NCBI GenBank assembly: GCA_902472315.1
Contig: CABRNM010000020.1
Coordinates: 1 to 23,193, forward strand
DNA length: 23,193 nucleotides
Reading direction: 5' to 3'
DNA from: an uncultured Collinsella sp.
GTDB lineage: Bacteria; Actinomycetota; Coriobacteriia; Coriobacteriales; Coriobacteriaceae
The first letter of the stretch is position 1. The number at the start of each line of letters is the position of its first letter. Shown piece by piece: positions 8,087-14,571 of the stretch. The position numbers and the translations under genes were made by a program. Under the pieces are notes generated by a model, which saw nothing but the letters and a program-made list of their open reading frames with translations, was not told where the DNA came from and did no database searches.

Positions 8087-8650
8087 ATGCCTACTATCTC
8101 TACCGCCGACTTCAAGAACGGCCTCGGTCTCCGCATTAAGGACAAGGTCTACACCATCGTCGAGTTCCAGCACGTCAAGCCGGGCAAGGGCGGCGCTTTC
8201 GTGCGCTACAAGACCCGCGACATCAAGAGCGGCCGCGTCGTCGAGAACACCTGCAACGCCGGCACCAAGTTCGAGAGCGTCATGCTCACCACCCGTGAGT
8301 TCCAGTACCTCTACAACGACGGCGCCGACTACATCTTCATGGATAACGAGTCCTACGAGCAGGTTCCCGTTCCCGAGGATATGGTGGGCGAGAACGCCAA
8401 GTGGCTGCGCGAGAATGACACCTGCCAGCTGCTCTTCGCCGACGACGAGCTCATGGGCGTGACCCCGCCGATGTTCATCGAGACCACCATCGTCCAGACC
8501 GACCCGGGCTTCAAGGGCGACACCGTTCAGGGTTCCACCAAGCCGGCCACCATCGACACCGGCGCCGTCATCCAGGTCCCCATGTACCTCAACGAGGGCG
8601 AGGTCATTAAGGTTGACACCCGCGACGGCAAGTTCGTCTCCCGCGTCTAG
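8087..8650 (+). CDS. efp: translation elongation factor P
   Basis: Protein of 187 residues, the normal three-domain EF-P length. It binds between the P and E sites of stalled ribosomes and promotes bond formation at polyproline stretches. The domain I loop reads VKPGKGGAF with Lys34 at the position that is beta-lysylated in E. coli; whether it is modified here depends on genes outside the window. The C-terminal OB domain carries the family's GDTVQGSTKPATIDTGAVIQVP block. AGAAAGG at 8075-8081 is the ribosome binding site for ATG 8087. The gene has its own -10 box and probably leads the transcript continuing to asp23 and nusB. Confidence 0.97.
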   Translation: MPTISTADFKNGLGLRIKDKVYTIVEFQHVKPGKGGAFVRYKTRDIKSGRVVENTCNAGTKFESVMLTTREFQYLYNDGADYIFMDNESYEQVPVPEDMVGENAKWLRENDTCQLLFADDELMGVTPPMFIETTIVQTDPGFKGDTVQGSTKPATIDTGAVIQVPMYLNEGEVIKVDTRDGKFVSRV

Positions 8651-8674
8651 CAACCAACTCTTCTAGGAGGACTC

Positions 8675-9037
8675 ATGCCCCAGGAAATCAAGATTGACGG
8701 CATCGGCATTTCGCCCGATGTTCTGACCGCCATCGTCTCGCGCGCCGTCACGGATGTCGAGGGCATCGCCTCCGTGGGCGTCAAGGACCTTGCCACCAAC
8801 CTTGTCTCCATGATGCTTTCGTCCAAGGCCCCGGCTTCCGAGCCGGCGGTCGAGGCCGAGGTCATCGGCGACAAGCTCGCGCTTACCGTGCGCGTCGTGG
8901 TGTTCTTTGGCTATCCGTTCAAGAAACTCGCCGAGGCTGTCCGCGCCGCCGTGGTTGCCGCCATCGACGCCCAGGTGGGCGTCGAGGTCGACCACGTTGA
9001 CGTTTGCATCGACGGCCTCGTTTTCCCCAAGGAGTAA
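8675..9037 (+). CDS. Asp23/Gls24 family protein (YqhY-like)
   Basis: Small protein of 120 residues with the Asp23/Gls24 fold signature: DGIGISPDVLTAIVSRAVTD at the N-terminus, a VEGIASV turn, and the VRVVVFFGYPFKKLAEAVR stretch leading into a VGVEVDHVDVCIDGL end. The molecular role of the family is poorly known. Members of this position (YqhY in Bacillus) lie beside nusB and have been tied to fatty acid synthesis and envelope stress. TAGGAGG at 8664-8670 is a strong ribosome binding site for ATG 8675. The ribosome binding site of nusB lies inside the 3' end of this gene, which supports co-translation. No membrane segment is seen, so it is probably cytoplasmic. Confidence 0.9.
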   Translation: MPQEIKIDGIGISPDVLTAIVSRAVTDVEGIASVGVKDLATNLVSMMLSSKAPASEPAVEAEVIGDKLALTVRVVVFFGYPFKKLAEAVRAAVVAAIDAQVGVEVDHVDVCIDGLVFPKE

Positions 9038-9040
9038 CCT

Positions 9041-9625
9041 TTGAGCCTTAAGGTTTATCGCGGGCGTACGCTTGCCCGCAGTCAAGCGCTTCAGCTGCTG
9101 TTTCAGGCCGAGGCCACGGATAGCCCGCTCGAGCGCGTCCTCGAGGGCGATTTCCTGATTTCGAAGGGTCCCCTCGACCCCTATGCGCTGGAGCTTTGCC
9201 GCGGTGCCTACGAGCACATCGACCGTATCGACTGCGCCCTTCGCTCCGTCGCCAAGAACTGGGATCTTATGCGCATGCCCGGTGCCGACCGCAATCTGCT
9301 GCGCATCGCCGTCTATGAGATGCGCTTCCTCACCGACGAGGAGGTCTCGGATGCCATCGTGATCAACGAGGCAGTCGAGCTTGCCAAGGCCTATGGCACC
9401 GACCAGTCCGCGTCGTTTGTCAACGGCGTGCTTGGCAAGATCGCTCGTAGCGAGGAGCTGCCGGGCGAGGACCTGTATCAGGAGCTGCTGGCCGAGGACC
9501 GTGCCCGCGAGGAGGCCCAGGCTGCCGAGGCTGCCGCCAAGGTTGCCGCCGCTCAGGCTGCGGCCGGCGTTCTCGATGAGGACGCCGAGGTCGCCGAGGC
9601 CGAGACCGGTACCGTCGAGGAGTAG
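9041..9625 (+). CDS. nusB: transcription antitermination factor NusB
   Basis: RNA-binding factor that, with NusE (S10), binds boxA and promotes antitermination on rRNA operons. The NusB core is residues about 8-150, with the arginine-rich start RGRTLARSQALQLLFQAE, MRMPGADRNLLRIAVYEMRFL and the closing IVINEAVELAKAYGTDQSASFVNGVLGKI. A tail of about 45 Ala- and Glu-rich residues follows, longer than in E. coli NusB (139 residues); total length is 194. The start is TTG at 9041, chosen because AAGGAG sits at 9029-9034, six bases before it, and the sequence after it begins at the expected point of the fold. The stop is two bases before the xseB start. Confidence 0.94.
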   Translation: MSLKVYRGRTLARSQALQLLFQAEATDSPLERVLEGDFLISKGPLDPYALELCRGAYEHIDRIDCALRSVAKNWDLMRMPGADRNLLRIAVYEMRFLTDEEVSDAIVINEAVELAKAYGTDQSASFVNGVLGKIARSEELPGEDLYQELLAEDRAREEAQAAEAAAKVAAAQAAAGVLDEDAEVAEAETGTVEE

Positions 9626-9627
9626 CC

Positions 9628-9894
9628 ATGCCAGAGGGTTCCGTCCGCAACTTCGACGAGATCTCGGACCGTTTGGACCAGATTATCGCGACTGTTCGCT
9701 CCAAGGATACGTCCCTGGAGCGTTCGCTCGATTTGTTTGACGAGGCGATCGAGCTGGGCTCTCGTGCGGTCGACATGGTCGATAAGTTTGAGCTGACGCC
9801 TCGCGAGGCAGATAAGCTCGAGCAGGAATACGATGAGGATGCGGCAAACGAATCCAAGGATAGCCAGGCCGCGTCTCCGGATACGAATGGTTGA
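9628..9894 (+). CDS. xseB: exodeoxyribonuclease VII small subunit
   Basis: Short protein of 88 residues that matches XseB: FDEISDRLDQIIATVRSKDTSL at the N-terminus, then the helical hairpin with ERSLDLFDEAIELG. It binds several copies per XseA large subunit in exonuclease VII, which degrades single-stranded DNA from both ends. The last 30 residues are acidic and look disordered. It follows nusB by two bases and its stop overlaps the tlyA start (TGATG at 9892-9896). The large subunit gene xseA, often adjacent, is not between nusB and tlyA and is nowhere else in this window. Confidence 0.88.
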   Translation: MPEGSVRNFDEISDRLDQIIATVRSKDTSLERSLDLFDEAIELGSRAVDMVDKFELTPREADKLEQEYDEDAANESKDSQAASPDTNG

Positions 9895-10706
9895 TGGCAT
9901 TCATGAAACGTGTGCGTCTTGATGACGAACTGATTTCACAGGGCATCTGCGCCGATCGCGCGGATGCCCTTCGCACTCTTATGGCCGGCTTGGTCTCGAG
10001 CGGCGGCGAGCGTTTGACCTCGCCGGGTCTTAAGGTGACGCCTGGCTTGCCGTTGCACGTGAAGGGTCGTATTCCCTATGTGGGGCGCGGCGGGCTCAAG
10101 CTCGAGGGCGCACTCGATACGTTTGGGATTGATCCGACGGACCTTGCTTGCCTCGATGTGGGCTGTTCCACGGGTGGCTTTACCGATTGCCTGCTCAAGC
10201 GCGGCGCCGCCACAGTTGTTTCGGTTGATGTTGGTCGCGCCCAGTTTGATTGGTCGCTGCGCCAAGACGAGCGCGTGACGCTCCATGAGCGCACCAACGT
10301 GACGCAGCTGCCCGAGCTCGGCTACGGCGGCGCTATCGACCTTGCCGTGTGCGATGTATCGTTTACGAGTATCGCGAATATCATCGACGCCGTGATGGCG
10401 TGCCTGAAGCCTTCGGGTTCGTTTTGCACGCTCGTAAAACCCCAGTTTGAGGCGCCGGCTGCGCTGGTTGGCGACGGCGGTATCGTGACAGACCCCGCCG
10501 TCCGTTGCGATACGCTCGTGGCGGCGATCGAGCTCTTTGCCGCTAAGGGCCTGTTCCCGCGCGACGTGTGCGTGTCGCCCATCCATGGCGCAAAGGGTAA
10601 CGTTGAGTTTTTCCTGTACGGCACGAGGTTTGCCCCCGGTGAGCGCGCCGAGGCTGAGTTGCAATCCCAGGTATCGGTTTTGAGCGAGAAAGCTGCAACG
10701 CTATGA
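9894..10706 (+). CDS. tlyA: TlyA family rRNA 2'-O-methyltransferase / putative hemolysin
   Basis: Protein of 270 residues with an N-terminal S4 RNA-binding domain (RLDDELISQGICADRADAL) and an FtsJ/RrmJ-type methyltransferase domain. The SAM motif LDVGCSTGGFTDCLL is clear, followed by the acidic VSVDVGRAQFDWSLR and the VCDVSFTS block. In mycobacteria TlyA methylates ribose in 16S and 23S rRNA, the basis of capreomycin sensitivity. The start ATG 9894 overlaps the xseB stop. ATG 9903 is an alternative three codons further in; neither has a strong ribosome binding site. It overlaps nadK by ATGA (10703-10706). The order tlyA-nadK-recN is found in many Gram-positive genomes. Confidence 0.92.
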   Translation: MAFMKRVRLDDELISQGICADRADALRTLMAGLVSSGGERLTSPGLKVTPGLPLHVKGRIPYVGRGGLKLEGALDTFGIDPTDLACLDVGCSTGGFTDCLLKRGAATVVSVDVGRAQFDWSLRQDERVTLHERTNVTQLPELGYGGAIDLAVCDVSFTSIANIIDAVMACLKPSGSFCTLVKPQFEAPAALVGDGGIVTDPAVRCDTLVAAIELFAAKGLFPRDVCVSPIHGAKGNVEFFLYGTRFAPGERAEAELQSQVSVLSEKAATL

Positions 10707-11563
10707 AGGTCTTTCTGGTTCCCAATTACTACAAGCAAGAGGCGGTCGAGAGCGGCCTGATGCTCGAGCTTTGGCTTTCGCGCCAGGGCTACGAGGTCGC
10801 ATGGGCTGCCGACCAGCGCTCCAAGATCCAGAGCGCGCCCGATGTTGACGATGCCGACTTGGTTATTACGCTCGGCGGCGACGGCACGCTGCTGCGTGCC
10901 GCCCGCATCCTCAACCATCGCGAGATTCCTATCCTCGGTCTTTCCTATGGTCACCTGGGCTTTCTAACTGCTGCGAGCCCCGATGAGCGCGACATTTTGC
11001 AGGTCGTGAGCGATGCCCTGTCCGGCGAGCTCCATGTGAGCCGCCGTGCCACCATCGCCGCCGATATTGTTTCGGTTCGCGAAGACGGCACGAAGGATGT
11101 TGTGCGCACGTTTGCCCTCAACGATATGGCGCTTACGCGCGGGCCCCTGTCCGATATGGTCGAATTCGACATCACGGTGTCCGGCCATCATATCGACCGC
11201 CTGCGCGGTGACGGCGTGGTTGTATCGACGGCGACTGGCTCCACCGGCTATGCGCTTTCCGCCGGCGGCCCCATCGTCAGCCCCGATTACACGGGCATGG
11301 TCTGTGTGCCCATCGCCCCGCATACCATTCAGGCTCGCGCTTTTTTGACCTCGCCGAGCGATGTCGTGGAGATCTTTATGTCCGATGATCGCCCGAGCGT
11401 TCCGGCGATCGCCATCGATGGACAGTTTATTACCTGCGATGGCACGGTCGAGAGCGTGGCTGTGCGCCGTGGTCCCGGCGATGTGCTGCTGCTGGATTAC
11501 GGCCCCGAGAGTTTCTATAACTCGGTGAGCCGCGTGTTCTACGGAGTGCGTCATGATCGATGA
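10703..11563 (+). CDS. nadK: NAD kinase
   Basis: Cytoplasmic kinase of 286 residues that makes NADP from NAD and ATP. The hallmark GGDGTLLRAAR is present with catalytic D60, followed by ILGLSYGHLGFL, the NDMALTRG block that binds the nicotinamide side, and GSTGYALSAGGPIVSP. Length is normal. The start overlaps the tlyA stop by four bases. The 3' end overlaps recN by 11 bases, with ATG 11553 inside nadK and its stop at 11561-11563, so the three genes are probably translated together. In several Gram-positive genomes argR stands between nadK and recN; it is not here. Confidence 0.96.
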   Translation: MKVFLVPNYYKQEAVESGLMLELWLSRQGYEVAWAADQRSKIQSAPDVDDADLVITLGGDGTLLRAARILNHREIPILGLSYGHLGFLTAASPDERDILQVVSDALSGELHVSRRATIAADIVSVREDGTKDVVRTFALNDMALTRGPLSDMVEFDITVSGHHIDRLRGDGVVVSTATGSTGYALSAGGPIVSPDYTGMVCVPIAPHTIQARAFLTSPSDVVEIFMSDDRPSVPAIAIDGQFITCDGTVESVAVRRGPGDVLLLDYGPESFYNSVSRVFYGVRHDR

Positions 11564-13181
11564 GCTGCAGGTTTCCAACATTGCACTCATTCGCGAGGCG
11601 ACGTTGGTTCCGAGCACGGGTCTAACGGTTCTGACTGGAGAAACCGGCGCCGGTAAGACCGCGCTGCTCTCGGCACTCAAGCTCATTTTGGGCGAGCGCG
11701 CGGATTCGTCGACGGTGCGCGAGGGCGAGGCACTTGCCAGCGTCGAGGCGCGCCTGTTTGATGGCCCGCACGACACGGAGGGCTTCACCGTGCAGCGCAG
11801 CCTTTCTGCCGAGGGCCGCAGCCGTGTAAAAATTGACGGCCGCATCGCCAGCGTGCGCGATCTTTCGGAGCGCGTCGGCGTGATGATGGATCTTTGCGGT
11901 CAGCACGAGCACCAGCGCCTGCTCGACCCGGCGCATCATGTCGCCATGGTCGATGCCTGGGCAGGGCGCGCGGCGCTTGAGGCGCTCGAGAAGTATCGCA
12001 CCTGCTTTATGGTTTCGCGTGCCGCCGCCAAGGAGCTTCGCCGTGTGGAGGAAGCCTCACGCGCGCAGGGGAGTCGCGTCGAGGAGGCGCGCTTCGCCCT
12101 GGAGCGCATCGCCGAGGTCGACCCCAAACCGGGCGAGTATGAGGAGCTCGAGGAGCTGCTGCCGCGCTCCGAACATGCCGAGGTGCTCGTTGCCACGGCC
12201 AATGATGCCCATGCATCACTTGCAGCCGAGGGAGGAGCGCTCGATGCCGTGAACAGTGCCGTGGCGGAGCTTTCCCGCATGGCTACCGTCGATCGAAAGC
12301 TGGGCGACATTGCCGATGCGCTTTCGGATGCCTGCATCTCGCTTGAGGATTGTGCCAACGAGCTGCGCGCTTATCGCGATGGGGTCGCCTTCGATCCGCG
12401 CGAGCTGGCTCGTATGCGCGAGCGTTATTCCGATCTTAAGGCCTTGCTGCGTCAGTGGGGACCCACCATGGACGATGTCTTTGCCATGCGCGATCGCTCA
12501 CAAGAGCTGTTGTCCCTGGTCGATGATGGCGATGAGCAGATCAAGAAGGCACGCGAGGCACTCGGGAGCGCCGAACGCGAGCTTTTTGCTGCTGCTAAGG
12601 CACTTAAGCGCGCACGCAATACCGCAGCCCCTCGTTTTTGTTACGAGGTTGGCCGCCAAATGGCGCGCCTGGAGATGGGCGGCGCCGAGCTCGTTTGGGA
12701 GTCTCGCGATCTTCCGCGTGCCGAGTGGACACTTGCTGGCCCTTCGAGCTATGAGCTTTTGTACCGCAGCGGTGCCGGATTGACGCCGCGCCCTCTGCGC
12801 CGCATTGCGTCGGGCGGCGAGCTGAGCCGCGTCATGCTGGCGAGCAAGGTTGTCCTCGGCAACGCGGACGGCGTCGACACGCTTGTGTTCGACGAGGTCG
12901 ATGCTGGTGTTGGTGGCTCTACCGCACGTGCCCTCGCGAGCGTGCTTGCAGATCTTGCCGCTACGCATCAGGTGATTGTCGTAACTCACCTGGCGCAGGT
13001 CGCCGTCATGGCCGACAAGCACTACGTGGTGAGCAAAGAGCCCGGCGATGTTCCCCAAACGCATCTGGATGAGGTGGCTGGGGACGCCCGTACCGCAGAG
13101 ATCGCCCGTATGCTGAGCGGCGATCAATCGGAGGCAAGCCTGGCACACGCAAAGCAGATGCTGGAAGAAGCGCGAGCTTAG
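11553..13181 (+). CDS. recN: DNA repair protein RecN
   Basis: SMC-like ATPase of 542 residues that acts early in double-strand break repair. It has Walker A GETGAGKT at 29-36 (K35), a Q-loop region CGQHEHQRLLDP, a coiled-coil middle from about 150 to 370 rich in Glu, Arg and Ala, the ABC signature ASGGELSRVMLASK and Walker B LVFDEVDAGVGG with D447 and E448. The final part has VTHLAQVAVMADKHY. Length is close to the usual 550. The start overlaps nadK. After the stop a weak hairpin (GGGGCAA 13200-13206 with TTGCCCC 13221-13227) precedes the stronger terminator at 13314. Convergent to the RpiR-family gene. Confidence 0.96.
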   Translation: MIDELQVSNIALIREATLVPSTGLTVLTGETGAGKTALLSALKLILGERADSSTVREGEALASVEARLFDGPHDTEGFTVQRSLSAEGRSRVKIDGRIASVRDLSERVGVMMDLCGQHEHQRLLDPAHHVAMVDAWAGRAALEALEKYRTCFMVSRAAAKELRRVEEASRAQGSRVEEARFALERIAEVDPKPGEYEELEELLPRSEHAEVLVATANDAHASLAAEGGALDAVNSAVAELSRMATVDRKLGDIADALSDACISLEDCANELRAYRDGVAFDPRELARMRERYSDLKALLRQWGPTMDDVFAMRDRSQELLSLVDDGDEQIKKAREALGSAERELFAAAKALKRARNTAAPRFCYEVGRQMARLEMGGAELVWESRDLPRAEWTLAGPSSYELLYRSGAGLTPRPLRRIASGGELSRVMLASKVVLGNADGVDTLVFDEVDAGVGGSTARALASVLADLAATHQVIVVTHLAQVAVMADKHYVVSKEPGDVPQTHLDEVAGDARTAEIARMLSGDQSEASLAHAKQMLEEARA

Positions 13182-13255
13182 GCCGATCCGTCGGTGCTGG
13201 GGGCAAAATATCAGTAATTGTTGCCCCGCCACTTGCTTGTCTGGCCCGACCGCCA

Positions 13256-13407
13256 AAAACTATGCCGGTTTACTACGATGAATCGGTGCAGCTCGAGCAC
13301 TGCTAAAATTGTAAAAAGAAAACCGCACGTAGAACGCCTGCGGTTTTCTTTTAAAACGCGATGTGGTTGCAAATTCCGATTTCATCGTAGTAAACCGGCA
13401 TAGTTTT
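13256..13407. repeat. 152-bp nested inverted-repeat element between recN and the rpiR-type gene
   Basis: The outer arms are 13256-13286 and 13376-13407: 31 bases that pair fully except for one extra T in the right arm. Between them lies a separate perfect 14-bp hairpin (terminator, listed separately). No clear target-site duplication borders the element. It may be a MITE-like or REP-like unit that brings its own terminator, or a locally evolved large hairpin. Confidence 0.85.
13314..13352. terminator. bidirectional terminator for recN and the convergent regulator gene
   Basis: Perfect 14-bp stem AAAAGAAAACCGCA 13314-13327 with TGCGGTTTTCTTTT 13339-13352 and an 11-base loop. The A-rich left side and T-rich right side give a U-run in either direction, fitting two genes that converge here. 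Confidence 0.85.
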
Positions 13408-13440
13408 GTGGGAACGGTACACAACGACCCCTGTTAAAAC

Positions 13441-14298
13441 CTACTCCACGACCTTATCCGGCTGGATGAGCTCCTCGTAGTAGCTGATGTGCTCGCGGGC
13501 GTCTTCAATCTCGGGCAGCAGGAAGTTGTAGATAACCTCGATGATCATCGTGGCACTCATCTTGGAGAATGCGAAGTCGCCCGTTGTCAGCAGCGCCTCG
13601 TGATTGACGGTATTAAAGGTGTAGTCGGCCAGACGAGCAAGCGGAGACTTGCTGTCGCTGCTGATGACGACTACGGTAGCACCGCAGCTGCGAGCCGCTT
13701 TCGCCATGCGATTCAGTCGACGCGACTTGCCAGAGTTCGAGATCAGCACTATACAATCGCCAGGGCGCAGCGTGAGCGCAAACCCAATTGAGGTCTCGCT
13801 GATGGTGCTTGCCATGCAGCGAAGGCCCAGCTGCGAAAATTTAAACGTCGCGTCGAGCGCGACGGCGTTGGTGTTGCCCACGGCTGCAAACTCGATGGCC
13901 CCTGCGTTCTTAAACGCGTGCACGACGGCTGCCAGCGTGTCGTGGTCAATGCCATCGATAGTCGCATTGAGTTCGCTTACCTTGGCAGCGAGAATATTCT
14001 TGAGGCTCTGCTCCATATTGTCGAGCGAGACCTCGTCGGTGAGGCCTTCATTGCGCTGGCTCTCCAGATCGCGCGCCAGCGAAAACTGAAAACTGCGAAA
14101 GCTGCCAAAACCCAGTTTGCGGCAGAAGCGCGAGACGGTGGCCTCTGAGGTTGCGGCTGCGCGCGAGAGTTGGGCGGCTGTCAGACGCGGTGCCTCGGAC
14201 TGATGCTCTAGGATATAGTCGACAATGCGCTGCTCGGACTCGCTGTACCCCCTGTGCATACTAATAAGGGAGAGTGCACTCTTGCTGCTATCGGACAT
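13441..14298 (-). CDS. MurR/RpiR family transcriptional regulator
   Basis: DNA-binding regulator of 285 residues. The N-terminal HTH_6 domain has SEQRIVDYILEHQSEAPRLT, then the helix-turn-helix at about 40-62 ending in ATSEATVSRFCRKLGF. The C-terminal SIS sugar-phosphate isomerase domain covers about 118-255 with VLISNSGKSRRLNRMAK and a VVVISSDSKSPLARLADYTF block, where a phosphosugar effector would bind. The start is ATG at 14298 (reading leftward), because AGGAG stands eight bases before it; an earlier in-frame start up to 14379 would need untypical N-terminal sequence. It is divergent from the fused fructose permease, so control of that gene by fructose 1-phosphate or another sugar phosphate is a reasonable inference. 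Confidence 0.9.
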   Translation of the reverse strand: MSDSSKSALSLISMHRGYSESEQRIVDYILEHQSEAPRLTAAQLSRAAATSEATVSRFCRKLGFGSFRSFQFSLARDLESQRNEGLTDEVSLDNMEQSLKNILAAKVSELNATIDGIDHDTLAAVVHAFKNAGAIEFAAVGNTNAVALDATFKFSQLGLRCMASTISETSIGFALTLRPGDCIVLISNSGKSRRLNRMAKAARSCGATVVVISSDSKSPLARLADYTFNTVNHEALLTTGDFAFSKMSATMIIEVIYNFLLPEIEDAREHISYYEELIQPDKVVE

Positions 14299-14347
14299 GG
14301 GATGGCTCCTGGCTGGCATAAAAATCGGACTTGTTTTGTAATGTCGT

Positions 14348-14353
14348 AGTATA
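14348..14353 (-). promoter_or_regulatory. possible -10 box of the RpiR-type regulator gene
   Basis: On the minus strand this reads TATACT, 50 bases before the ATG at 14298. The expected -35 position (14371-14376, TATCTT) is poor. The assignment rests on the -10 match and its position only. Confidence 0.4.
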
Positions 14354-14406
14354 GGGGCATTTTCAATTACAAGATACACCTTGCCGTTTCAATAGTTGAT
14401 GTTAAA

Positions 14407-14435
14407 CTTTCATCGACCGTTTACGGTAATGAAAG
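14407..14435. promoter_or_regulatory. candidate operator dyad before the fructose permease
   Basis: Nested dyad: CTTTCAT 14407-14413, ACCGT 14416-14420, TT, ACGGT 14423-14427, ATGAAAG 14429-14435. It lies in the divergent region between the regulator and permease genes. Further single CTTTCA half-sites follow at 14439-14444 and 14493-14498. The outer arms match the dyad before the second kinase (20429-20456). Binding by the RpiR-type protein is an inference. Confidence 0.55.
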
Positions 14436-14509
14436 AACCTTTCACCGGAGAAATGAGCTGTATTGCTTCTCATATAAACGGTGGGTTGGTATCTTTCAGG
14501 TGTGGAAAA

Positions 14510-14550
14510 ACGCGCATCGAAGCGCGTGTAGGGGAGCGCCCGCGGGCGCT
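14510..14550 (+). promoter_or_regulatory. two GC-rich hairpins in the permease leader
   Basis: ACGCGC 14510-14515 pairs with GCGCGT 14522-14527. A perfect 16-base palindrome AGCGCCCGCGGGCGCT lies at 14535-14550. Ten bases later comes the ribosome binding site AGGAGGG (14561-14567). The second could be a protein site or, in RNA, part of a local fold near the start codon. Confidence 0.45.
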
Positions 14551-14571
14551 GTACTCAAGAAGGAGGGACAC

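Noticed and set aside
13256..13407. CRISPR array or attachment site
   Set aside because: There are only two arms in inverted, not direct, orientation, and no spacers, cas genes or integrase nearby.
14500..14571. Upstream start for the permease that would add 24 residues
   Set aside because: The extra residues come from the GC-rich hairpin leader, while AAGGAGGG stands just before ATG 14572, where EIIB normally begins.
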